Below are positions 1 to 5,865 of a stretch of DNA of 9,943 nucleotides, piece after piece. Origin of the DNA: SHYG01 sp041485445 (lineage in GTDB: Bacteria; Chloroflexota; Dehalococcoidia; Lucifugimonadales; UBA3495); contig JBGPJN010000109.1 of the NCBI GenBank assembly GCA_041485445.1, positions 1 to 9,943 on the forward strand. Direction: 5' to 3'. Positions within the stretch are counted from its first letter, which is position 1. The number at the start of each line of letters is the position of its first letter. The notes below the pieces were generated by a model. The model saw only the letters and a program-made list of their open reading frames with translations, had not been told where the DNA came from and searched no databases. The translations under genes and the position numbers were made by a program.

Positions 1-1
1 A

Positions 2-1018
2 GATGGAACTGTCATTGAGACCGAGATTGTCAAGGTCACCAAGGTCACGCGGAAGACCTACCCGCAGAACTGGCCAGCCTACAACGCTGCCCAGACCGAA
101 GAAAAGACTCGGTTCGGCGTCCTGCTGGCCGATCTCTGTAAGGGCATCCAGCAGCCCGTCCACGAGGGCAGGGGCCGGCCGGCGCTCCCTCTGGCCGATA
201 TGCTCTTTGCTTCGGCCTACAAGGTCTACACAGGCTTTTCTTCTAGGCGCTTCACCAGCGACCTTTGGGACGCGAAAACCGAGGGGCTGATCGCCAGCAC
301 CCCGCATTTCAACTCGGTCACTAACTACCTGGCAGACGCCAACATGACGCCGATCTTGAAACATCTGGTCATGGTGAGTAGCCTGCCCCTGAAGGCCGTG
401 GAAACCCAGTTCGCCGTTGACTCCAGTGGGTTTACCACCTCCCGTTTTATCCGCTGGTACAACAAGAAGTACGGGCGGGAGATTGACAACCGGGAGTGGG
501 TCAAGGTTCACTTGATGTGCGGAGTCAATACCCATGTGGTCACCAGCGTAGACGTGAGCGGCTGGGAAGCCAACGACACCACCTATTTTGTCCCGCTTCT
601 GGAGCAAACCGCGCGGAACTTCCAGATGGTTGAAGTCTCGGCTGATAAGGCGTATCTGAGTCATAAAAACCTGGCCGCAGTTGAGTCCGTCAACGGGACC
701 CCCTTCGTCCCGTTCAAGAGCAACACCGTCGCCAATACTGAGAACTCGGCCTGGGGCCGGATGTATCATTACTTCATGCTCAACCGTGAGACGTTCTTGA
801 CTCACTACCACCAAAGGTCTAACGTGGAAACTGTATTTTCGATGTGCAAAGCGAAGTTCGGGGATTCCGTTCGGAGCAAGAGCGACACCGGGATGGTCAA
901 TGAGGTGCTGGCGAAGGTTCTGTGCCACAACATTTGCTGCCTGATTCAGGCAGTCCATGAGTTGGGCATCGAACCTAATTTTTGTGCAGAAATCAGCCTT
1001 GCACAAAAAGTGGCCTGA
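2..1018 (+). CDS. DDE transposase of an insertion sequence, 5' end cut by window edge
   Basis: This frame is open from base 2 to the TGA at 1016-1018, so the start lies upstream of the window; an internal ATG at 200 is not the true start. It encodes about 338 residues of an IS4/IS5-superfamily-like transposase, which cuts and joins the ends of its own element. The visible N-terminal part has the motif YPQNWPAYNAAQ, then RGRPALPLADM. Catalytic candidates are Asp in FAVDSSGF (codon 419-421), Asp in SADKAY (644-646) and Glu in RSNVETVFSM (827-829), the last in the usual YHQRSNVE context. The spacings are 75 and 61 residues. The catalytic core is complete and has no internal stop, so the gene may be intact beyond the edge. 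The exact IS family is unresolved. It sits upstream of the urease genes, where ureA would be expected, so it may mark a rearrangement. Confidence 0.9.
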   Translation, partial: DGTVIETEIVKVTKVTRKTYPQNWPAYNAAQTEEKTRFGVLLADLCKGIQQPVHEGRGRPALPLADMLFASAYKVYTGFSSRRFTSDLWDAKTEGLIASTPHFNSVTNYLADANMTPILKHLVMVSSLPLKAVETQFAVDSSGFTTSRFIRWYNKKYGREIDNREWVKVHLMCGVNTHVVTSVDVSGWEANDTTYFVPLLEQTARNFQMVEVSADKAYLSHKNLAAVESVNGTPFVPFKSNTVANTENSAWGRMYHYFMLNRETFLTHYHQRSNVETVFSMCKAKFGDSVRSKSDTGMVNEVLAKVLCHNICCLIQAVHELGIEPNFCAEISLAQKVA

Positions 1019-1037
1019 AAATGGCATTATTTGTGCA
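979..1037. repeat. Inverted repeats at the transposase 3' end, possible IS right terminus
   Basis: TTTTTGTGCA at 979-988 and its perfect reverse complement TGCACAAAAA at 1000-1009 form a 10-bp stem with an 11-nt loop, overlapping the last codons of the transposase. A third copy of the core, TTTGTGCA, lies at 1030-1037, just past the stop codon, and pairs with 1000-1007. Repeated short inverted motifs next to a transposase stop are typical of IS ends, which transposase binds. The matching left end is outside the window, so the exact boundary cannot be fixed. A local hairpin acting on transposase mRNA is an alternative. Confidence 0.4.
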
Positions 1038-1071
1038 AAGCCGGGTGTCCCCCAGATACATTCCTTCTCTT

Positions 1072-1095
1072 CCCCCTTCCTGGCCAGGAAGGGGG
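1072..1095. repeat. Perfect 24-nt GC-rich palindrome (intergenic)
   Basis: Arms CCCCCTTCC and GGAAGGGGG flank the self-complementary centre TGGCCA, with no mismatch. Partial outer arms (ATTCC on the left, GGAAT on the right) extend the symmetry. It lies in the 378-bp non-coding stretch 1019-1396. It resembles in style, but not in exact sequence, the palindromic elements at 2332, 4179, 4323 and 5123, and so probably belongs to the same general class of dispersed intergenic repeats. A smaller palindrome, GGCTGCT/AGCAGCC, follows at 1114-1128. No T-run follows either, so a standard intrinsic terminator is not supported. Confidence 0.6.
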
Positions 1096-1184
1096 CAAGG
1101 GGAATGGTCGAAAGGCTGCTCAGCAGCCGCTACGCCATGGTTTTAGAATGCTGGTGGGGAGCCAACCCCCTCGACTCTGAACAG

Positions 1185-1307
1185 TTACTGGCCAAGCCAT
1201 AGTTGCTCAGAAGCCAGTTCTTCCAGCAGCCGCGCAGCTATGGTATCCTGCTCTCCATCCGGGAGGTTGGAAAGCTTGGTGCAGGCTTCCTACAGCAGCG
1301 TGGTCAC
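1185..1307 (-). pseudogene. Decayed small antitoxin-like gene (N-terminal part)
   Basis: Reading the minus strand from a GTG at 1307-1305 gives VTTLL, then an amber stop (TAG, 1292-1290), then EACTKLSNLPDG followed by EQDTIAARLLEELASEQLW, and a TAA at 1187-1185. The pattern LP..EQD.IA..LLEELASE..W is the hallmark of short bacterial proteins often annotated as type II toxin-antitoxin antitoxins or DUFs; this is recognition from memory. The TAG is one change from CAG (Gln), which would fit the family. Beyond the TAA the reading continues with further stops (one at 1145-1143) and no clear family match, so the C-terminal half is degraded. No toxin gene is visible beside it. It lies between the IS and the operon, in a region that looks like accumulated debris. 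Confidence 0.42.
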
Positions 1308-1396
1308 CACAGCACTTACTCCAGGCAAAAATTCTGCCACACCACCGGAGGCGCTCATAACCTGCCGCGAGACGACCAAGCAGGAGGGTTAATCCT

Positions 1397-1819
1397 ATGC
1401 CCAAAGCAACCAAGAAGCACCCAACCCAGCCCATCGGCAAGACTATCATGGTGGTGATGATGGAGGTGCCAACCGAGCACGACGCCGAGTTCAACCGCTG
1501 GTACAACGAGGAGCACCTGCCCGAGCGATTGGAGATTCCAGGATACGTCAGCGCCCGCCGGTTCAAGCTGCAAGAAGGCCAAGGCGAGGGCGTGCTGAAG
1601 TACCTGTGCATCTGGGAGCTGGAAGACCCCAGCCCTCTCAAAAGCAAGGAGATGCAGGCCCAGCGGCTGCGCCCCAGCGAGCTGCGGGACCGGGTGTACG
1701 GCTACATCACCCAGCGGGCCCGGGGCGTCTACACGCAGATCTACCCGCCGGTGGGCGCCTTTGAGGACCACTCGGGGTTCCACCCGGAGCGCGTGAAGGC
1801 CGGCAAGCTCGGTTCGTAG
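1397..1819 (+). CDS. Dimeric alpha/beta-barrel (EthD-like) protein of unknown function
   Basis: This 140-residue protein has a convincing start: GGAGGG at 1382-1387 stands 8 nt before the ATG. After a basic, Pro-rich N-terminus (residues 1-14) comes a predicted beta strand (IMVVMMEVP, 17-25). Then comes AEFNRWYNEEHLPERLEIPGY (30-50) with SARRF after it, the signature of ferredoxin-like dimeric alpha/beta-barrel proteins such as EthD-like and related DUF families. A second strand, KYLCIWELE (68-76), completes the typical half-barrel. Members bind or modify small substrates or are uncharacterised; no specific reaction can be assigned. No signal peptide or membrane segment is seen, so it is probably cytosolic. 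It lies 92 bp upstream of ureB on the same strand, where ureA is usually found, yet it has no similarity to the urease gamma subunit. Co-transcription with urease is possible but unproven. Confidence 0.8.
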   Translation: MPKATKKHPTQPIGKTIMVVMMEVPTEHDAEFNRWYNEEHLPERLEIPGYVSARRFKLQEGQGEGVLKYLCIWELEDPSPLKSKEMQAQRLRPSELRDRVYGYITQRARGVYTQIYPPVGAFEDHSGFHPERVKAGKLGS

Positions 1820-1911
1820 CCACCGCCCAGGCCTGGGTACGCCACACTGGTGTATTATGGTTGCGGGCAAGGGCCCGCTCATGATGGGCACCCCCAGGGA
1901 GAAGCACTCGT

Positions 1912-2295
1912 ATGTCCGGTGAAACTGCCAACTACCTGCCCGCCCCGGAGCCGGTGGAGCTGAACCCCGGCCGGCCCACCGTGTCCCTCAGCGTGTGGAA
2001 CACGGGAGACCGGGCGGTGCAGGTGGGCTCCCACTTCCACTTCATCGAGGTGAACCGGGCGCTGCGCTTTGACCGGCCCGCCGCCTTCGGCATGCGTCTG
2101 GACATCCCCGCGGGCACGGCGGTGCGCTTTGAGCCCGGCGACCGCAAAGAGGTCACCCTGGTGGCCATCGGCGGCACCCGCCAGGTGCACGGCCTGAACA
2201 ACCTGACCAACGGCAGCCTGGACAATCCCGAGGTGCGAGCCCGGGCGCTGGCCGAGGCGGCCCGGCGGGGCTTTGGCGATGGTACTGCGCCATGA
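1912..2295 (+). CDS. ureB: Urease subunit beta
   Basis: This 127-residue protein is the beta subunit of urease, the nickel enzyme that hydrolyses urea to ammonia and carbamate in the cytoplasm. Beta packs against the alpha and gamma subunits and does not carry the nickel site. The family pattern is clear: ELNPGRP (16-22), NTGDRAVQVGSHFHFIEVN (30-48), RLDIPAGTAVRFEPG (62-76) and VHGLNNLTNGS near 92-102. The N-terminus begins directly with the beta fold, so this is not a gamma-beta fusion of the Helicobacter type. The length fits stand-alone UreB, which is roughly 100-130 residues. The start is ATG, with GGGAGA about 10 nt upstream. It is followed after 135 bp by ureC; that gap contains a palindromic repeat. 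A separate ureA is absent upstream. Confidence 0.97.
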   Translation: MSGETANYLPAPEPVELNPGRPTVSLSVWNTGDRAVQVGSHFHFIEVNRALRFDRPAAFGMRLDIPAGTAVRFEPGDRKEVTLVAIGGTRQVHGLNNLTNGSLDNPEVRARALAEAARRGFGDGTAP

Positions 2296-2331
2296 GAAAA
2301 GCGCTGCTCGCGGTCGGGGGCCATCACCCAA

Positions 2332-2366
2332 CCCCCCTTTTGCAAAGGGGGGCCAGGGGGGATTTC
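2332..2366. repeat. G-rich palindromic intergenic element, ureB-ureC gap (copy 1)
   Basis: A perfect hairpin, CCCCCCTTT (2332-2340), loop TGC, AAAGGGGGG (2344-2352), is followed by CCA and GGGGGGATTT (2357-2366). The same arrangement (AAAGGGGGG, short spacer, GGGGGGATTTCGG) recurs at 4347-4370, upstream of the ureF core, so this is a dispersed element and not an operon-specific signal. The left outer arm is degraded here (CACCCAA in place of a C6 run). Without a trailing T-run it is not a standard intrinsic terminator, but the stem could affect mRNA stability between ureB and ureC. Confidence 0.7.
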
Positions 2367-2420
2367 GGCCCTGGCCCGCCTGATGCGGACAACTCCCATT
2401 CTGCAGCCCACGTGGGGTCT

Positions 2421-2425
2421 GGAGG
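2421..2425 (+). promoter_or_regulatory. Ribosome binding site that fixes the ureC start
   Basis: GGAGG lies 5 nt before the ATG at 2431 and decides the ureC start. An in-frame ATG at 2383 would add 16 residues not seen in urease alpha subunits and has no comparable site. Confidence 0.75.
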
Positions 2426-2430
2426 GTAGC

Positions 2431-4149
2431 ATGACCCGCATTAGCCGCCGCCAGTACGTAGAGCTGTACGGCCCCACTGCGGGCGACCGCTTCCGGCTGG
2501 CCGATACCTCCCTCATCTGCCAGGTGGAGCGAGACCTGATCACCCCCGGCGACGAGCTGGTCTTCGGCGGCGGCAAGACCGCCCGCGACGGCATGGGCCA
2601 GTCCGGCAGCGTCACCAACCGCCACGGCGCCCTGGACCTGGTCATCACCAACGTCATCATCATGGACCCCCTGCTGGGCATCATCAAGGCGGACCTGGGG
2701 GTCAAAGCGGGCCGCATCGTTGGCATCGGCAAGGCGGGCAACCCGGAGGTGATGGACGGCGTGGACCCCGCGTTGGTCGTGGGGCCGGGCACCGAGGTCA
2801 TCGCCGGAGAGCACCTCATCGCCACCCCCGGCGGCGTGGACACCCACATCCACATGATCGCCCCCCAGCAGGTGTACCACGCCCTGTCCAACGGCATCAC
2901 GACCCACATCGGCGGCGGCACCGGCCCCGCCGACGGCACCCGGGCCACCACCTGCACCCCCGGCCCGTGGTACATCCACCGCATGCTGGAGGCGGCCGAG
3001 GCCCTGCCCGTCAACTGGGGCCTGCTCGGCAAGGGCAACGCCAGCGACGCCGCGCCCCTGGTGGAGCAGATTGAGGCGGGCGCCTGCGGGCTGAAGCTCC
3101 ACGAGGACTGGGGCACCACCCCAGCGGCCATTGACGCCTGCCTGCGAGTGGCCGACGCCCAGGACGTGCAGGTGGCCATCCACACCGACACCCTCAACGA
3201 GGCCGGGTTCGTGGAGGACACCATCGCCGCCATTGACGGCCGCACCATCCACACCTACCACACCGAGGGCGCCGGCGGCGGCCACGCCCCGGACATCATC
3301 CGCATCGCCGCCCACCTGAACGTGCTGCCCTCCTCCACCAACCCGACGCGGCCCTACACGGTGAACACCCTGGCCGAGCACATGGACATGCTCATGGTCT
3401 GCCACCACCTGAACCCCGGCGTGCCCGAGGACGTGGCCTTCGCCGAAAGCCGCATCCGCCCAGAGACCATGGCCGCCGAGGACGTGCTCCACGACCTGGG
3501 GGTCCTGAGCATGTACTCGTCAGACTCCCAGGCCATGGGCCGGGTGGGGGAGAACTTCACCCGCCTGTTCCAGACCGCCGACAAGATGCGCCAGATGAAA
3601 GGCAAGCTGCGCGAGGACGCTCCGGACCACGACAACTTCCGGGTGCTGCGCTACCTGGCCAAGCTGACCATCAACCCGGCCATCACCCACGGCATCTCCC
3701 ACCTGGTGGGTTCCCTGACCCCCGGCAAACTGGCGGATATTGTGCTCTGGCCGGTGGGGACCTTCGGCGCCAAGCCCAAGATGGTCATCAAGGGCGGCAT
3801 GATCTCCTGGGCGCTGATGGGCGACCCCAACGGCTCCATCCCCACCGCCGAGCCGCAGTTCTACCGGCCCATGTACGGCGCCCTGGGTGGGGCGTTGGCC
3901 CGCACCTGCGTCACCTTCCTCTCCCGCCGGGCCTACGAGCTGGGGGTGCACCAGGAGCTGGGGTTGCGCCGCATGGTGGAGCCGGTGCGGGGTTGCCGCA
4001 CCATCACCAAGCGCCAGATGGTGCGCAACGACCGTACGCCGCGCATTGACGTTGACCCCGACACCTACCAGGTGCGGGTGGACGGCGAGCTAGCCACCGT
4101 GCCGCCGGCGGAGCGGCTTAGTCTGGCCCAGCTATTCTTTCTGGTGTGA
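2431..4149 (+). CDS. ureC: Urease subunit alpha (catalytic)
   Basis: This 572-residue protein is the catalytic subunit of urease, with an amidohydrolase-fold barrel holding two nickel ions. Family members are about 570 residues, so it is full length. It opens with ISRRQYVELYGPTAGDRFRLADT and FGGGKTARDGMGQS. All site residues are visible, numbered from ATG 2431. The nickel ligands are His139 and His141 (VDTHIH), the Lys222 that becomes carbamylated (GLKLHEDWG), His251 (IHTDTLNE), His277 (YHTEGAGGGHAPD) and Asp365 (SSDSQAMG). His224 is the substrate-binding residue. Cys324-His325 sit on the mobile flap (MVCHHLNP). They match Klebsiella aerogenes numbering with a constant offset of +5. The C-terminus ends AQLFFLV, close to the usual PLAQRYFLF ending. 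The enzyme needs UreF, UreG and UreD, encoded downstream, for nickel loading. Activity also requires a gamma subunit not found in this window. Confidence 0.99.
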   Translation: MTRISRRQYVELYGPTAGDRFRLADTSLICQVERDLITPGDELVFGGGKTARDGMGQSGSVTNRHGALDLVITNVIIMDPLLGIIKADLGVKAGRIVGIGKAGNPEVMDGVDPALVVGPGTEVIAGEHLIATPGGVDTHIHMIAPQQVYHALSNGITTHIGGGTGPADGTRATTCTPGPWYIHRMLEAAEALPVNWGLLGKGNASDAAPLVEQIEAGACGLKLHEDWGTTPAAIDACLRVADAQDVQVAIHTDTLNEAGFVEDTIAAIDGRTIHTYHTEGAGGGHAPDIIRIAAHLNVLPSSTNPTRPYTVNTLAEHMDMLMVCHHLNPGVPEDVAFAESRIRPETMAAEDVLHDLGVLSMYSSDSQAMGRVGENFTRLFQTADKMRQMKGKLREDAPDHDNFRVLRYLAKLTINPAITHGISHLVGSLTPGKLADIVLWPVGTFGAKPKMVIKGGMISWALMGDPNGSIPTAEPQFYRPMYGALGGALARTCVTFLSRRAYELGVHQELGLRRMVEPVRGCRTITKRQMVRNDRTPRIDVDPDTYQVRVDGELATVPPAERLSLAQLFFLV

Positions 4150-4152
4150 GGA

Positions 4153-5070
4153 ATGGTGAATGACCGCAGCGGTCCCAGTTCTCTCCCTTACCAAGGGGGA
4201 GATACAGAGGGGGTGGTCTCCACGCCGCAAGGGGGAACGACCCCTCCTAACCTCTCCCTAGTAAAGGGATGGAACGACCACACACCCAGTAAATCCCGAA
4301 ATCCCCTAATCCCGGCGGTGGAAAATCCCCCCTCGCCCCCCTTTGCAAAGGGGGGTTGGGGGGATTTCGGTCATGCCTCATTCCTATCAGCCCTGCAGCT
4401 GGCCGACTCCTTCTTCCCTACAGGCATGTACGCCCACTCCCACGGCCTGGAGGGGATGGTCCGCCGGGGGCTGGTGGGCGCCGCCACGGAGGTGGAGGAG
4501 CTGCTGGCCTGCCAGCTTGCCTGGTCCGTGCTGCCCAGCGACGGCGTGGCCCTGCTCAACGCCTACCGCGTCCTTCAGGGGAAGGACGATCTGGCCACCG
4601 TGCTGGAGATAGACCGCCTGCTCTGGGCGATGAAGCTGCCCACCGAGCTGCGGGCGGCCGCCGGCCAGCACGGGCGCCGCCTCCTGCAGGAGACCGCGCA
4701 CCTGGTCTCCCACCCCATGCACGCCCGCTACCTGGCCAGCGTCAACGCCAAGGAAGCACCGGGCTGCGGCGCGGTGGTCCTGGGCGTGGTGAGCTACTGT
4801 CTGGACATACCCGCGGAGTGGGCCCTGCTGGCCTACTGCCACAGCTACTCGGTGGGGGTGTTGAGCGCCGGCATGAAGCTGTTGCCCATGTCCCACCGGC
4901 ATGTACAGGACATCCTGCACCGGTTGCAGCCCTTGGTGCTGGAGCTGACCCAGGAGATTGGCGCACGCCCCTGGCAGGAGATGACCTCCTTCACCCCCGA
5001 ATTGGACATCGCGTCAATGGTCCACGAAGGGGGGCAGGGGGCCGGCGATCTGCGGATGTTCGCCAGCTAA
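4153..5070 (+). CDS. ureF: Urease accessory protein UreF (start uncertain, repeat-derived N-terminus)
   Basis: UreF bridges UreD and UreG in the complex that delivers nickel to apo-urease, and regulates UreG GTPase action. The recognisable all-helical core begins at about 4381 with FLSALQLADSFFPTGMYAHSHGLEGMV, followed by helices typical of the family, a Cys-Leu-Asp-Ile-Pro stretch, and the ending ASMVHEGGQGAGDLRMFAS. The core is about 230 residues, a normal UreF. The only in-frame ATG is at 4153, three bases after the ureC stop. It adds about 76 residues encoded largely by two palindromic repeats (SLPYQGGDTEG, PPSPPFAKGGWGDF), which is probably not real protein. GTG at 4318 is another in-frame choice without a ribosome site. 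The best-placed ATG (4373-4375, MPHS...) is out of frame by one base, so a 1-nt indel or sequence error near 4376-4385 is plausible. The function call is firm; the start is not. Confidence 0.9.
   Translation: MVNDRSGPSSLPYQGGDTEGVVSTPQGGTTPPNLSLVKGWNDHTPSKSRNPLIPAVENPPSPPFAKGGWGDFGHASFLSALQLADSFFPTGMYAHSHGLEGMVRRGLVGAATEVEELLACQLAWSVLPSDGVALLNAYRVLQGKDDLATVLEIDRLLWAMKLPTELRAAAGQHGRRLLQETAHLVSHPMHARYLASVNAKEAPGCGAVVLGVVSYCLDIPAEWALLAYCHSYSVGVLSAGMKLLPMSHRHVQDILHRLQPLVLELTQEIGARPWQEMTSFTPELDIASMVHEGGQGAGDLRMFAS
4179..4274. repeat. Two-hairpin palindromic element, copy A (start of ureF region)
   Basis: The element begins with the imperfect hairpin TCTCCCTTACCAAGGGGGAGA, then ATACAGAGGGGGTGGT, and ends with a weaker hairpin (TCCCT ... 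AGGGA, near 4255-4269). Read in the opposite orientation, the element at 5123-5200 has the same parts in the same order: first hairpin, ATACAGAGGGGGTGGT, CGACCCCTCCT(A/G)ACCTC, second hairpin. Copy A carries about 18 extra bases (near 4218-4235) in the middle and a more decayed second hairpin. The paired-hairpin design resembles REP/BIME or small MITE-like elements. It lies inside the open reading frame that runs into ureF. Confidence 0.75.
4323..4367. repeat. Long near-perfect G/C palindrome, copy 2, at the ureF 5' end
   Basis: Outer arms AAATCCCCCC (4323-4332) and GGGGGGATTT (4358-4367) enclose a perfect 20-nt inner palindrome (4336-4355: C6 TTTGC AAAG6). Only the spacers TCG and TT break the symmetry. 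It shares its right half with the element at 2332-2366. If translated in the ureF frame it gives PPSPPFAKGGWGDF, low-complexity sequence that is unlikely to be functional protein. The right G-run lies 9 nt upstream of an ATG at 4373, so the element could either supply a weak ribosome binding site or hide it in a stem. Confidence 0.75.
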
Positions 5071-5122
5071 ACTAAGAGCCAAGGTGAAATCTACATGGTT
5101 TGTGTGAGAGCACAAGTGGAAA

Positions 5123-5200
5123 TTTCCTCCCCTTACCAAGGGGAGGTCAGGAGGGGTCGTACCACCCCCTCTGTATCTCCCCCTTGGTAAGGGGGAGAAT
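5123..5200. repeat. Two-hairpin palindromic element, copy B (ureF-ureG gap, inverted to copy A)
   Basis: Hairpin 1 is perfect: CCTCCCCTT (5126-5134), loop ACC, AAGGGGAGG (5138-5146). Hairpin 2 is perfect: TCTCCCCCTT (5176-5185), loop GGT, AAGGGGGAGA (5189-5198). Between them lies TCAGGAGGGGTCGTACCACCCCCTCTGTA in two blocks matching copy A (4179-4274) when reverse-complemented. Copies A and B thus bracket ureF in opposite orientation. Copy B is the better preserved and shorter one. No T-run follows either stem. The 165-bp ureF-ureG gap contains little else except the ureG ribosome site. Confidence 0.8.
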
Positions 5201-5222
5201 CAGGCCGGACACACCCGCTCTC

Positions 5223-5229
5223 AAGGAGA
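5223..5229 (+). promoter_or_regulatory. Ribosome binding site supporting a TTG start for ureG
   Basis: AAGGAGA stands about 6 nt before TTG 5236 and is the strongest Shine-Dalgarno-like stretch in the gap. It supports the non-ATG start that places the P-loop at the normal distance from the N-terminus. Confidence 0.7.
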
Positions 5230-5235
5230 ACTAAC

Positions 5236-5865
5236 TTGCCTCACCACATTCCCCGTGTCGGCATCGGCGGGCCCGTCGGCTCCGGCAAGACCAGCCTGCT
5301 GGAGGCCCTGGTGCCTCGGCTGATGGCCCGCGGGCTGCAGCTTCTGGTCATCACCAACGACATATTCACTCGGGAAGACGCCGACCATGTCCGCCGCACC
5401 CTGGCGGGCGTGCTGGACCTGGGCCGCATCCGCGGCGTGGAGACCGGGGCCTGCCCCCACACCGCGGTGCGGGAGGACCCCAGCATAAACCTGCTGGCGG
5501 CGGAGGAGCTGGCCGCGGCCTACCCGGACTCGGACCTCATGCTCATCGAGAGCGGTGGGGACAACCTGACCCTGACCTTCAGCCCGGCCCTGGCCGACTA
5601 CCAGCTTTACGTCATCGACGTGGCCGCCGGCGACAAGATCCCTCGCAAGCGAGGCCAGGGCATCACCCAGACCGACCTGCTGGTGATCAACAAGATCGAC
5701 CTGGCTCCCTACGTGGGGGCCGACCTGTCGGTGATGGACCGCGACGCCGCCCTGGTGCGGCAGGGCCGGCCCCACCTGTTCACCAACTGCCGCACCGGTC
5801 AGGGCCTGGACCAGGTGGCGGAGCACATCCTGGCGGGGGCCGGCGTTGTCGCCGCCCAGCCCTGA
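5236..5865 (+). CDS. ureG: Urease accessory GTPase UreG
   Basis: UreG is a SIMIBI-class GTPase that carries nickel and, with UreF and UreD, inserts it into urease. The 209-residue length is normal. Visible motifs are the P-loop GPVGSGKT (12-19), the nickel-binding Cys-Pro-His at 73-75 in VETGACPHTAVRED, ESGGDNLTLTFSP (105-117) and the guanine-specificity motif NKID (152-155). The N-terminus holds only two adjacent histidines (PHH), not the His-rich tail of some homologues, so it offers no obvious nickel storage. That matters because no ureE metallochaperone is present. The start is TTG, chosen for its AAGGAG site and correct family length. The 3' end overlaps the proposed ureD start by 20 nt, suggesting translational coupling. 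Confidence 0.98.
   Translation: MPHHIPRVGIGGPVGSGKTSLLEALVPRLMARGLQLLVITNDIFTREDADHVRRTLAGVLDLGRIRGVETGACPHTAVREDPSINLLAAEELAAAYPDSDLMLIESGGDNLTLTFSPALADYQLYVIDVAAGDKIPRKRGQGITQTDLLVINKIDLAPYVGADLSVMDRDAALVRQGRPHLFTNCRTGQGLDQVAEHILAGAGVVAAQP

Noticed and set aside
957..1202. Plus-strand 81-codon frame overlapping the transposase end
   Set aside because: It runs through the IS-end inverted repeats and the 24-nt palindrome, has no ribosome site and no family resemblance.
1820..1911. Promoter for ureB (TATTAT near 1853) and a 12-bp palindrome at 1826-1837
   Set aside because: There is no convincing -35 partner at the right distance, and the palindrome is short; too weak to call.
1932..3254. 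Second long minus-strand frame antisense to ureB/ureC
   Set aside because: Same GC-driven shadow effect; Ser/Arg/Pro-rich with no recognisable domain.
1879..3492. Long minus-strand reading frame (537 codons) antisense to ureB and ureC
   Set aside because: It mirrors the GC-rich codons of two certain urease genes, has Val/Gly/His-rich low-information composition, matches no family and crosses a palindromic repeat.
4356..5075. Alternative 239-codon frame over ureF
   Set aside because: Arg/Gly/Pro-rich frameshift shadow of ureF. Only its first codons matter, because its ATG at 4373 may be the original ureF start.
5126..5198. Palindromes as intrinsic transcription terminators
   Set aside because: The stems are strong but not followed by a T-run, and they have an inverted relative at 4179, so a repeat element explains them better.
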